Positions 41,268 to 48,751 of a DNA stretch of 64,000 nucleotides are shown here, piece by piece. This DNA is from 2-02-FULL-66-14 sp964651335. GTDB lineage: Bacteria > Pseudomonadota > Gammaproteobacteria > Burkholderiales > SG8-39. The stretch lies in the NCBI GenBank assembly GCA_964651335.1, contig CAZYVT010000004.1:35420-99419 (forward strand). The letters are read 5' to 3'. The notes beneath the pieces were generated by a model. That model was given only the letters and a program-made list of their open reading frames with translations. It searched no databases and had not been told where the DNA came from. Both the position numbers and the translations under genes were made by a program. Within the stretch, counting starts at the first letter, position 1. Each line of letters starts with the position of its first letter.

Positions 41268-41909
41268 CTAGGGCCTCAAGGCGGGCAAGAGTTCGGGAAC
41301 GACGAAATACAGCACCGATGCCGCGGCGATCAGCATGAACGGAAGTGCGAACCAGACGATGCGCGAGAATCGGGAATCCGCGGCAGGCGAAGGCCAATCG
41401 TCTCTCATGAACGCGAATATTGCGCCGCGGCCGGGAATCCACTCCAGGTTCCAGAGCAGGCCGGCCGACACATAGAGAACCGAGGAGGCGGGAATATTGG
41501 CGAACCACGTATCAGGGTAGCGTCCGTCCCTGAGGACCAGGTAAAGGTCGTAGGACCAACTGGCGGAGAATATCCAGACGCACAACGCGACAAAGGCCTG
41601 CTGCAGCGCAATTCGTCTCCTGAACGCCAGGAACAGCGCGCCGGTGGCCCACGGCGCGGTCGTAAACGCAAGCACCGACATGAATAGCGCATCGACGTAG
41701 TCCCACGTCGGGTCTCCGGTATACGGGGCGACCAGAGTCAAGCCGGCGGCCGCCACCGCAAACGTCACCAGCTTCCAGGGTTCCCCGAGACTTCGCCAGT
41801 AGCCCGGGCGAGAAATGGCAAAGCTGCGCCGGTCGCGCAGATAGAGAAACAGCGCCACGGCGCATGCTCCAATCCAAGCAGCCATGTAGTACCTGAAAAA
41901 TGGTTCCAT
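41268..41909 (-). CDS. Multi-pass membrane protein
   Basis: 213 residues from the ATG before EPFFRYYMAAWIG; another ATG lies eight codons upstream. About six membrane segments are visible (MAAWIGACAVALFLY, LVTFAVAAAGLTLVAPY, ALFMSVLAFTTAPWATG, AFVALCVWIFSASW, SVLYVSAGLLWNLEW, IVWFALPFMLIAAASVLYFVV). The PWKLVT and LMSVLAF.TAPW region is related to the 157-residue protein at 36487-36960. No functional motif is seen. Confidence 0.72.
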   Translation of the reverse strand: MEPFFRYYMAAWIGACAVALFLYLRDRRSFAISRPGYWRSLGEPWKLVTFAVAAAGLTLVAPYTGDPTWDYVDALFMSVLAFTTAPWATGALFLAFRRRIALQQAFVALCVWIFSASWSYDLYLVLRDGRYPDTWFANIPASSVLYVSAGLLWNLEWIPGRGAIFAFMRDDWPSPAADSRFSRIVWFALPFMLIAAASVLYFVVPELLPALRP

Positions 41910-41979
41910 TCTTCGTGAGCCGAAAATCCACATACCGCGCAACGGGTCAGCATTGTAGCCCGCGGCGTCCGTCGCCGCG

Positions 41980-42264
41980 TCAGCCGGCTTTGCGCTCCAG
42001 TACGAGCGACCGCAGGTCCGACACCGTCTTGGCAACAAGCAGCACCGTAGCTGCGATGAGCGGACTGGCGAACAACAGCAGCACGATTCCGCCGAGCGCA
42101 ATTCCCACGTGCAGCACGACAATGTGCCGCAAGGGCTCCCCGAACATGAGTACGTGCTGGGCCGCGCGCCATGCTCCGCGCGCGATGAAGTTGGCAATGA
42201 GGGAATACAGGTGATTGCCGAGGATGGCAAGGAGGGCCCAGGGCACCGCAGGTTCGTCCAGCAT
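41980..42264 (-). CDS. Small membrane protein, DUF6498-like C-terminal portion
   Basis: 94 residues. A near-perfect GGAGGTGAT lies seven bases before the ATG chosen here; another ATG lies three codons upstream. The sequence LYSLIANFIARGAWR, MFGEPLRHIVVLHVGI and the last membrane helix resemble the C-terminal part of DUF6498-type membrane proteins, which are usually about twice as long. The strong ribosome site suggests it is translated as a short protein and is not just debris. Family assignment is from memory and moderate. Confidence 0.6.
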   Translation of the reverse strand: MLDEPAVPWALLAILGNHLYSLIANFIARGAWRAAQHVLMFGEPLRHIVVLHVGIALGGIVLLLFASPLIAATVLLVAKTVSDLRSLVLERKAG

Positions 42265-42437
42265 GTTTGTCATCACCTCCAGCGGGACGTCGGGGCTCGC
42301 AACGATCCCGCGCGACGAACTCGATCGCGATGAATCATGCTTTCCGCGGCCTGCACGGTTCAATGTATGATGGTCTCGGAGATTTTGGCAGCAGAACGCA
42401 TACACGCGTTGAAAGGTTTTCCAAAGGGAATGAAATC

Positions 42438-42584
42438 ATGCGCTCGATCGCACTCGCAAGCATATTCGGGTTTTCCATCGCCGTGACACCGACCCTGGCC
42501 GGCGCCAAAACGCCAATCGCGCGCGCGGCGGCAAAGCCAATCGCGCGCGCGGCGGCAAAGCAATTCATCGCGAAATTGCCGTAA
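42438..42584 (+). CDS. Tiny secreted peptide with an internal repeat
   Basis: 48 residues starting MRSIALASIFGFSIAVTP. A signal peptide ends at about TLAGA, leaving a mature part of ~26 residues built on a direct repeat (PIARAAAK twice, then QFIAKLP). The mature peptide is strongly basic and would be helical. AAAGGGA is at ribosome-site distance. It could be a small membrane-active or structural peptide, or not a gene. Confidence 0.45.
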   Translation: MRSIALASIFGFSIAVTPTLAGAKTPIARAAAKPIARAAAKQFIAKLP

Positions 42585-42589
42585 GACCC

Positions 42590-43954
42590 GTGGCATCCAG
42601 CCCGCGAGTCGCCGTGAGGAAAGCACTGACACGGCTCGGGATCGCGCTCGCAGTGCTGCTGGCGGCACCGCTTCTCCTCGTCATCGCAATCAACCTTCCC
42701 GACGAGGACCTCGCACCCGAGGCCGCGGCGTACGGTACGCCGAGAGCGCCCTCGGTGCCCGAAGCGGAAAACGGCCACTACGCGCTGCTGGCGCTGAACG
42801 CTTCCGACGGCGCGGACGCGATGGCCTACGCAAGGGCGTGGATCGCAGAAGCGCGCAGTGCGGCACGGGAGGATCGCGCGGAGAAGCTTCCGGCGACCCG
42901 GCGGGCGCAGCGCCCGGCCTTGTGCGACCCGAGGACAACGCGTTGTTTCGCCTACGCGCGGAACAATCGCGCCGAAGCCGAGCGGCAGCTTGAGGCGTTC
43001 GAGGAAGACCTTGCGCGCTACGAAAGGCTGCTTGCGTACAAGCGCTACGAGGAAGTGCTCGATTATCGTTTGCGGTCCGATTCCGTGTTACCGCCCCACG
43101 GCGCGGTGGTGCAAGGGCAGCGGGCCTACCTCCTGCGAATTGCGGTTGCGGTCGTGGCAGGCAGATACGAGGAGGCGCTTGCCGCGCTGGAGCGTGAACT
43201 GGCGTGGCAGCGCGCGTTTCTGAATGGATCCCGGCTGTTGATCGGCAAGATGGTGGCAGTGGAGAACTACTGGCGGGACCTGATGTTCATCGCCGAGCTG
43301 GTGCAGGCGAAACCCGCGGAGATGCTGCCGTTCGCCGCACGATTGCAGGCATTGCTCGCGCCGCTCGATGAGGCGCCGAAAGCGCAGGCCGCTCTCGAGA
43401 CGGAATTCAGATTCGCCAAGGCGGCGTTCGACGAAGCAGCTTCCGGCCGGGGAGAGAGCGGATCGTTCCCCGACAGCATCGTGATCGCGCTATTCTTCAA
43501 ACGCAACGCAACGCTGAATCGTGCGGCTCGGCATTTTGCGTCACTCTCGGCATCGGTGTTCGAGCAGCCTGCGCATCGGGTGGAGGCGGGTTGGGAGGTG
43601 TTTTCGAAAGCGTGGCTCGATCCTCCGCTGTGGGATTACATTTACAACCCCGCGGGAAAGGTCATGCTCGAGGCCGGGACCCTTGGCTGGAAGGATTACC
43701 CGTACCGCGTCCACGATCTGGTGGCGCTCAGTCGTCTGGTTGCGCTGCGAGTCGAGTTGCTCGCCGCCGGCGTCACGGCCGAGCAGGTGCCGCAGGCAAT
43801 CGCCGGATCTGCCGAGCGTCTGCGCGACCCGTACACCTTGAAACCCATGCGCTGGGACGCCGAAAAGAGGCGCATTTATTTCGAAGCGAAAGGCGAGCGC
43901 ACCCGAATGCTCGCGCATGGCGTTGAGAAGGGCCGGGTTTATCTGCAACTTTAG
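42590..43954 (+). CDS. Membrane-anchored protein of unknown function
   Basis: 454 residues from GTG, six bases after the small peptide's stop. One N-terminal membrane helix (LGIALAVLLAAPLLLVIAI, ~17-35) anchors a long helical exported part (ARAWIAEARSAARED, RQLEAFEEDLARYERLLAYK, ALERELAWQRAFLNGS). The C-terminus (LRDPYTLKPMRWDAEKRRIYFE) resembles the end of some secreted proteins of the same size, but no family is named. Likely periplasmic. Confidence 0.75.
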   Translation: MASSPRVAVRKALTRLGIALAVLLAAPLLLVIAINLPDEDLAPEAAAYGTPRAPSVPEAENGHYALLALNASDGADAMAYARAWIAEARSAAREDRAEKLPATRRAQRPALCDPRTTRCFAYARNNRAEAERQLEAFEEDLARYERLLAYKRYEEVLDYRLRSDSVLPPHGAVVQGQRAYLLRIAVAVVAGRYEEALAALERELAWQRAFLNGSRLLIGKMVAVENYWRDLMFIAELVQAKPAEMLPFAARLQALLAPLDEAPKAQAALETEFRFAKAAFDEAASGRGESGSFPDSIVIALFFKRNATLNRAARHFASLSASVFEQPAHRVEAGWEVFSKAWLDPPLWDYIYNPAGKVMLEAGTLGWKDYPYRVHDLVALSRLVALRVELLAAGVTAEQVPQAIAGSAERLRDPYTLKPMRWDAEKRRIYFEAKGERTRMLAHGVEKGRVYLQL

Positions 43955-44009
43955 GCCGCAAACGGGCAGACTTTCCGAGCGGCACGCAAGGCCAAAATGC
44001 GAGATCGGG

Positions 44010-44534
44010 ATGATACGCAACGGCGCTTTGCAGACTGAAGATCGAGGATTGGAGCAGCTTTCCGCGCCCGACGTCGTCTCGGTCTATCGTCAAAGCCTGC
44101 AGAGGCGCGGGTTCATTCCGGACGCGGCACAGTGGCGCGCCGTCGAACGCCTGCAGCGGCTCTTCGTCGAGGGCCGCAGGATCGCGTACCGCAGGCGGGC
44201 CGGCGGCATCATCTGGTTCGATTTCCAGGCGCTCTGCGGCGGACCGCGCTCCTACGCCGATTACGTGGATCTAGCCAGGCGTTTCCACACGGTGATCCTG
44301 TCCGGCGTGCCGAAACTGTCGGCGAAGAACGCGGACGCGGCACGGCGTTTCACCTGGCTGGTCGATGTGTTCTACGATGACCGGGTGAAACTGGTGGTCT
44401 CGGCAGAAGCGCAGCCCGAGGAACTCTATTCCGAGGGAACGAACAGCGCGGATTTTGCGCGCGCCGCAAGCCGGCTGCATGAGATGCAATCCGCGGAGTA
44501 CTTGCAGACCGAGCGCAGGAGAGAGCATGGATGA
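44010..44534 (+). pseudogene. zapE: ZapE (AFG1-like ATPase) with internal deletion of the ATPase core
   Basis: 174 residues, about half the usual ZapE length (~360). The start (SVYRQSLQRRGFIPDAAQ, AVERLQRLFVEG) is the normal ZapE N-terminus. It then joins directly to the C-terminal part (WFDFQALCGGPRSYADY, ARRFHTVILSGVP, RRFTWLVDVFYDDRVKLVVS, SRLHEMQSAEYL). The P-loop and Walker B that lie between are missing, with the frame kept. It cannot hydrolyse ATP, so it is probably non-functional. ZapE is normally linked to cell-division ring function and, in many betaproteobacteria, follows lpdA directly. The stop overlaps the next gene. Confidence 0.85.
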
Positions 44535-45519
44535 GTTCAAGGCTTACCGGATCACCCAGCTGGAAAGGGGCGTAATGACCGAGTTCGTCGCTTGCACGCT
44601 GGACGATCTCGACCCCGGCGGGGTGGTGGTGCGCGTCGCCTATTCCGACGTCAATTACAAGGACGCGCTCGCCGCCACCGGCAAGGGGCGTATCCTGCTG
44701 CGTCCTGCGTGCATTGGCGGCATCGATTTCTCCGGAACGGTCGTCTCGTCCACCGACGCGCGATTTGCCAAAGGCGACGCAGTGCTTGCCACCGGCTACG
44801 ATCTCGGCGTCAAGCACCACGGCGGCTACGCGGAATACGCGCGCGTTCCTGCGGACTGGCTGGTCAGGATCCCGCAGGGCATGTCGCTGTGGGAGGCGAT
44901 GGCTTTCGGCACCGCCGGCTTCACCGCCGGTCTCGGCATCGTGCGCATGGAAGCCAACGGCCTTCGACCGGAGAACGGGCCGGTGATTGTCTCCGGGGCG
45001 ACAGGCGGGGTGGGCTCGGTTGCAATAGATTCTCTGGCGCGTCTCGGCTATCACGTGGTCGCCCTGACCGGCAAGGCAGCCGAAACCGGTTACCTGATGA
45101 CACTCGGCGCCAGGGAAGTGAAATTGAGAAGCGATCTCGATCTGGCGAAGATCAAACCGCTCGACCGCGCGCTATGGGCGGGCGCGGTCGACAACCTCGG
45201 CGGCGAAGTGCTGGCGTGGATCGCAAGCACGATGAAGATCGGCGGCACGATCGCATCGATCGGCCTTGCGGCGAGCCATGCCCTGAACACGACCGTCATG
45301 CCATTCATCCTTCGAGGCGTGTCGTTACTCGGCATCGATTCGGTGAATTGCCCGATGCCGCTGCGGCAGGAGGTCTGGCGGCGCCTGGCAACGGACATGC
45401 GCCCCGCGCACCTGAAGGAGCTGGCGCGCACCATCCCGTTTGAGGACCTGCCGAAGGCGTTCGAGGACTTCATCCATGCAAGAATGACCGGAAGAATTGT
45501 GGTGGACCTGAACCCATGA
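44527..45519 (+). CDS. YhdH/AcuI-type acrylyl-CoA reductase-like oxidoreductase
   Basis: 330 residues, medium-chain dehydrogenase/reductase without structural zinc. The sequence is of the YhdH family: SDVNYKDALAATGKG, GIDFSGTVVSS, HGGYAEYARVPADWLV, AFGTAGFTAG, the NADPH fold VSGATGGVGSVAID and GIDSVNCPMPLRQEVW. Members reduce acryloyl-CoA to propionyl-CoA with NADPH. A propionyl/acetyl-CoA synthetase gene overlaps its end by four bases, which supports a role in C3-CoA metabolism. The ATG overlaps the zapE stop by eight bases. Confidence 0.92.
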   Translation: MDEFKAYRITQLERGVMTEFVACTLDDLDPGGVVVRVAYSDVNYKDALAATGKGRILLRPACIGGIDFSGTVVSSTDARFAKGDAVLATGYDLGVKHHGGYAEYARVPADWLVRIPQGMSLWEAMAFGTAGFTAGLGIVRMEANGLRPENGPVIVSGATGGVGSVAIDSLARLGYHVVALTGKAAETGYLMTLGAREVKLRSDLDLAKIKPLDRALWAGAVDNLGGEVLAWIASTMKIGGTIASIGLAASHALNTTVMPFILRGVSLLGIDSVNCPMPLRQEVWRRLATDMRPAHLKELARTIPFEDLPKAFEDFIHARMTGRIVVDLNP

Positions 45520-47414
45520 CCTCGTACAAGGAATTCCATCGCCGCTCGATCGAGGACCCGGAGGGGTTCTGGGCCGAGCAGGCGCAGCTCGTTCACTGGC
45601 ACAAGCCGTTCGCGAAGGTGCTCGATTATTCGCGGCCGCCGTTCTCGAAATGGTATGTGGGCGGCGAGACCAACCTCTGCCACAACGCGATCGATCGTCA
45701 CCTTGCGGCAAGGGGCGAACAGAAGGCCCTGGTCTGGATTTCCACCGAAGTCAATCGAACCCAATCCTTCACCTACCGCGAACTTCACGCCGCGGTGCAG
45801 CGCGCCGCCGCGATGATGCAATCGCTCGGCGTCCAGCGCGGCGACCGCGTCATCATCTACATGCCGATGATCCCCGAGGCGTGCTTTGCGATCCTGGCCT
45901 GCGCGCGGATCGGCGCCATCCACTCGGTGGTGTTCGGCGGCTTTGCGGCTCACAGCCTCGCCGCGCGCATCGACGACGCAAGGCCGAAGCTCATGATCAC
46001 CGCCGACGGCGGCAGCCGCATGGGCAAGGTGGTGCTGTACAAGGCGCTGGTCGACGAGTCGCTCAAGCTCGCCAAGGATCCGCCGCAAAAGGTCTTGATC
46101 TTCCGGAGAGGCCTGGACGCCGCCATGCCGGTCGTACCAGGCAGGGACGTCGATTGGAACGAGCTTTACGGAAAGCACGCCGGCGCGCAGGTGCCCTGCG
46201 TCTGGCTGGAGTCGAACGAGCCCTCGTACATCCTTTACACCTCGGGCACGACCGGCCAGCCGAAGGGCGTGCAGCGCGACGTGGGCGGATATGCGGTTGC
46301 GCTCGCGGCGTCCATGAAGTACATCTTCTGCGGTGATGCCGGCGAGACCATGTTCACCACCTCGGACATCGGCTGGGTGGTGGGGCATTCGTACATCATC
46401 TACGCGCCGCTGATCGCCGGGATGACGACGGTCCTGTACGAGGGGGTTCCGGTGCGGCCGGACGCCGGCATCTGGTGGAAGATCGTTCAGGAAAACAAGG
46501 TCGCCGTGATGTTCTCGGCGCCGACGGCGATCCGCGTGCTGAAGAAGCACGACCCCGCGTACCTGAAGAAATACGACCTGAGCTCGCTCAAGCACCTGTT
46601 CCTTGCCGGCGAGCCGCTCGACGAGCCGACGCACGTCTGGATCACCGAGGGGCTGGGCAGGCCGGTGATCGACCACTACTGGCAGACCGAGTCCGGCTGG
46701 CCGCTGCTGTCGGCAGTGCCCGGGGTCGAAAGGACCGCGATCAAGTTCGGCAGCCCGTCCTTCCCGGTGTATGGCTACAACATGAAGCTGCTGCGCGAGA
46801 CCGATGCCAGCGAAGCCGGCCCGGACGAGAAGGCCGTGGTCATGATCGAGCCGCCGCTGCCGCCGGGATTCATGTCCACCATCTGGGGCGACGACGAGCG
46901 CTACGTGCAGACGTATTTCAAGACCTTCGAGACGAAGATGGTGTATGCGACGTTCGACTGGGGCATCCGCGACAAGGACGGTTACTATTTCATTCTCGGG
47001 CGCACCGACGACGTCATCAATGTTGCGGGACACCGCCTCGGCACGCGCGAGATCGAAGAAGCCGTGAACATGCATCTCAACATCGCCGAATGCGCGGTCG
47101 TGGGCGTGGCCGATCCGCTGAAGGGGCAAATGCCGCTCGCATTCGCGGTGGCAAAGGATACCTCCAGGCTCGGCACCCCCGACGGGTGCAAGCAACTGGA
47201 AAAAGAAGTGATGGAGACGGTGGACCGGCACCTCGGCGCGATCGCGCGGCCGAGGGCGGTGCATTTCGTGACGCTGCTTCCCAAGACGCGGTCGGGCAAG
47301 ACGCTGCGGCGCTCGATCCAGGCGCTTGCCGAAGGGCGCGATCCCGGCGATCTCACCACGATCGAGGACCCCGGCGCATTGCAGCAAATCAGGGACGTGC
47401 TTGCCGGCTTGTGA
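45516..47414 (+). CDS. prpE: Propionyl-CoA synthetase (acetyl-CoA synthetase family)
   Basis: 632 residues, ANL superfamily. It has the ATP motif YTSGTTGQPKG, adenylate motif YWQTESGWP, hinge GRTDDVINVAGHRLGT and catalytic lysine in TRSGKTLRR. Overall sequence and length (SYKEFHRRSIEDPEGFWAEQ, FAKVLDYSRPPFSKWYVGG) match PrpE more than Acs. It forms propionyl-CoA, or acetyl-CoA with lower preference, from the acid, ATP and CoA. The start overlaps the YhdH-type gene (ATGA). Together they could interconvert acrylate, propionate and their CoA esters; this is inference. Confidence 0.9.
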   Translation: MTSYKEFHRRSIEDPEGFWAEQAQLVHWHKPFAKVLDYSRPPFSKWYVGGETNLCHNAIDRHLAARGEQKALVWISTEVNRTQSFTYRELHAAVQRAAAMMQSLGVQRGDRVIIYMPMIPEACFAILACARIGAIHSVVFGGFAAHSLAARIDDARPKLMITADGGSRMGKVVLYKALVDESLKLAKDPPQKVLIFRRGLDAAMPVVPGRDVDWNELYGKHAGAQVPCVWLESNEPSYILYTSGTTGQPKGVQRDVGGYAVALAASMKYIFCGDAGETMFTTSDIGWVVGHSYIIYAPLIAGMTTVLYEGVPVRPDAGIWWKIVQENKVAVMFSAPTAIRVLKKHDPAYLKKYDLSSLKHLFLAGEPLDEPTHVWITEGLGRPVIDHYWQTESGWPLLSAVPGVERTAIKFGSPSFPVYGYNMKLLRETDASEAGPDEKAVVMIEPPLPPGFMSTIWGDDERYVQTYFKTFETKMVYATFDWGIRDKDGYYFILGRTDDVINVAGHRLGTREIEEAVNMHLNIAECAVVGVADPLKGQMPLAFAVAKDTSRLGTPDGCKQLEKEVMETVDRHLGAIARPRAVHFVTLLPKTRSGKTLRRSIQALAEGRDPGDLTTIEDPGALQQIRDVLAGL

Positions 47415-47503
47415 GACAGCGCTCGGAGCAGGCATGGAATAGCGCCGCGGAGTACTCTGTTTGCCGGTGGCGGTTTGCCACATTCAACAGAAGGAGGAGC
47501 GCA

Positions 47504-47977
47504 ATGAAGATTTTCTCGTGTGCATTGCTCGCCATGTCGCTGACCGCGAGCGCACTCTACGCGCACGCCCAGGCGTACGGACCGCCGATCACGCTGGAAC
47601 AGGCGCGGAAGGTGATGGCGGCTGCCGAAGCGGAAGCGAAGAAGAACAACTGGAACATGGCGATTGCGATCGTCGATTCGGGGGGGCATTTGATGCTGTT
47701 TCAGCGGATGGACGGCACGCAGTTCGCCGGCGCGAGGATCGCCCGAGACAAGGCGTGGTCCGCGGCGGCCTACAAGCGTCCGGGCAAGGCGTTTCAGGAC
47801 CGGCTGGCGAAGGGCGGCGAGGAGCTGCGCATCCTTCAGCTTCACGGTGTAAGTGCGATCGATGGTGGCGATCCGATCGTGATGGACGGAAAGTTGATCG
47901 GCGGGATCGGCGTTTCAGGTGGTTCCGGCGAGCAGGATGGACAGGTGTCGAAGGCGGGCGTCGGCGCGTTGAAGTAA
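47504..47977 (+). CDS. Secreted GlcG/HbpS-family protein
   Basis: 157 residues. A signal peptide (~1-22) is followed by a GlcG/HbpS (DUF336) domain: ITLEQARKVMAAAEAEAKKN, MAIAIVDSGGHLMLFQRMDG, AGARIARDKAWSAA, GGDPIVMDGKLIGGIGVSGG. This family includes haem-binding HbpS and glycolate-operon GlcG proteins; no haem ligand can be assigned here. An AAGGAGG ribosome site precedes the ATG. A good terminator follows, so this ends the transcript. Confidence 0.9.
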   Translation: MKIFSCALLAMSLTASALYAHAQAYGPPITLEQARKVMAAAEAEAKKNNWNMAIAIVDSGGHLMLFQRMDGTQFAGARIARDKAWSAAAYKRPGKAFQDRLAKGGEELRILQLHGVSAIDGGDPIVMDGKLIGGIGVSGGSGEQDGQVSKAGVGALK

Positions 47978-47998
47978 ACTGCCGTATCGATTGACAGG

Positions 47999-48026
47999 AC
48001 GGCGCCTGCTGGCGCCGTTTTCGTTT
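47999..48026 (+). terminator. Rho-independent terminator after the GlcG/HbpS-like gene
   Basis: An 8-bp GC-rich stem (ACGGCGCC / GGCGCCGT) with a TGCT loop is followed by a T-rich run (TTTTCGTTT). It lies 22 bases after the stop codon. Confidence 0.85.
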
Positions 48027-48058
48027 ATCCTGCGGAGGTCGATCACCTGTCTTGGCAT

Positions 48059-48736
48059 ATGAGCCCGTTTAGACTTTCGATCTGCGCTGCCGCAATTACG
48101 CTTGCGATGCCGGCAGCAGATGCGGCGTGCGACGACCCTCCGGCGCAACGGGTGGACTGGTCGGGCTGCTCCAAGGAGCGATTGATGCTCAAAGGCAAGG
48201 CGCTTCAGGACAGCAAGTTCGCGCGGGCGGTCCTCGTCGGCATGAACTTCACGTCGGCCAATCTGGCCAGGGCGAGTTTTCTTGCCACCGAAATCAATCA
48301 TGCCTCGTTCCGTGACGCCGTCCTCGAAGGGGCGACGTTCGAGAAATCCTTCGCCGTGAGAACCAATTTTTCCAGCGCCCGATTCGGCGGCGCGAACCTG
48401 GAAAAGGCGGAGTTCCAGCGCTGCAACTTGGCGCGCGCCTCGCTCAAGGGGGTCAACCTGTCCAAGGGCGATTTCGGCCGCTCCGTGTTCGATGGAGCAG
48501 ATCTCACGGAGGCCACGTTCCGGTACTCGAACATCGCGCGCGCCCGCTTTGCGGGTGCGAAGCTCGCGGGTACTGACCTTTCGAGTGCATTTACATTCGC
48601 GACGCGCTTCGAAGGCACGGATCTGTCCGGCGCGAAGGGTTTGACCCAGGAGCAGATCAATGTGGCGTGCGGCGATGCGAAGACGCGGCTCCCCCCGGGA
48701 TTGAAGGTGCCGGCGGCGTGGCCGTGCTCCGAGTAG
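48059..48736 (+). CDS. Secreted pentapeptide-repeat protein
   Basis: 225 residues. A signal peptide (~1-23, ending AADA) is followed by roughly 25 A(D/N)LxX-type pentapeptide repeats (for example ANLARASF, ANLEKAEF, ADLTEATF, TDLSGAKG). These fold as a right-handed quadrilateral beta helix. Two cysteine pairs flank the repeats (CDD...SGCS and VACGD...WPCSE). Most such proteins have unknown roles; the gyrase-protecting subgroup is cytosolic, so an exported form argues against that role. Confidence 0.88.
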   Translation: MSPFRLSICAAAITLAMPAADAACDDPPAQRVDWSGCSKERLMLKGKALQDSKFARAVLVGMNFTSANLARASFLATEINHASFRDAVLEGATFEKSFAVRTNFSSARFGGANLEKAEFQRCNLARASLKGVNLSKGDFGRSVFDGADLTEATFRYSNIARARFAGAKLAGTDLSSAFTFATRFEGTDLSGAKGLTQEQINVACGDAKTRLPPGLKVPAAWPCSE

Positions 48737-48751
48737 GGCGTTAGCGCTTCC

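Noticed and set aside
45090..47483. A 797-codon minus-strand open frame opposite the propionyl-CoA synthetase gene
   Set aside because: Antisense shadow of prpE, rich in His/Arg/Asp, with no recognisable domain.
48059..48736. A quinolone-resistance (Qnr-type) role for the pentapeptide-repeat protein
   Set aside because: It has a signal peptide and flanking cysteine pairs, unlike cytosolic Qnr proteins, and shows no Qnr loop pattern.
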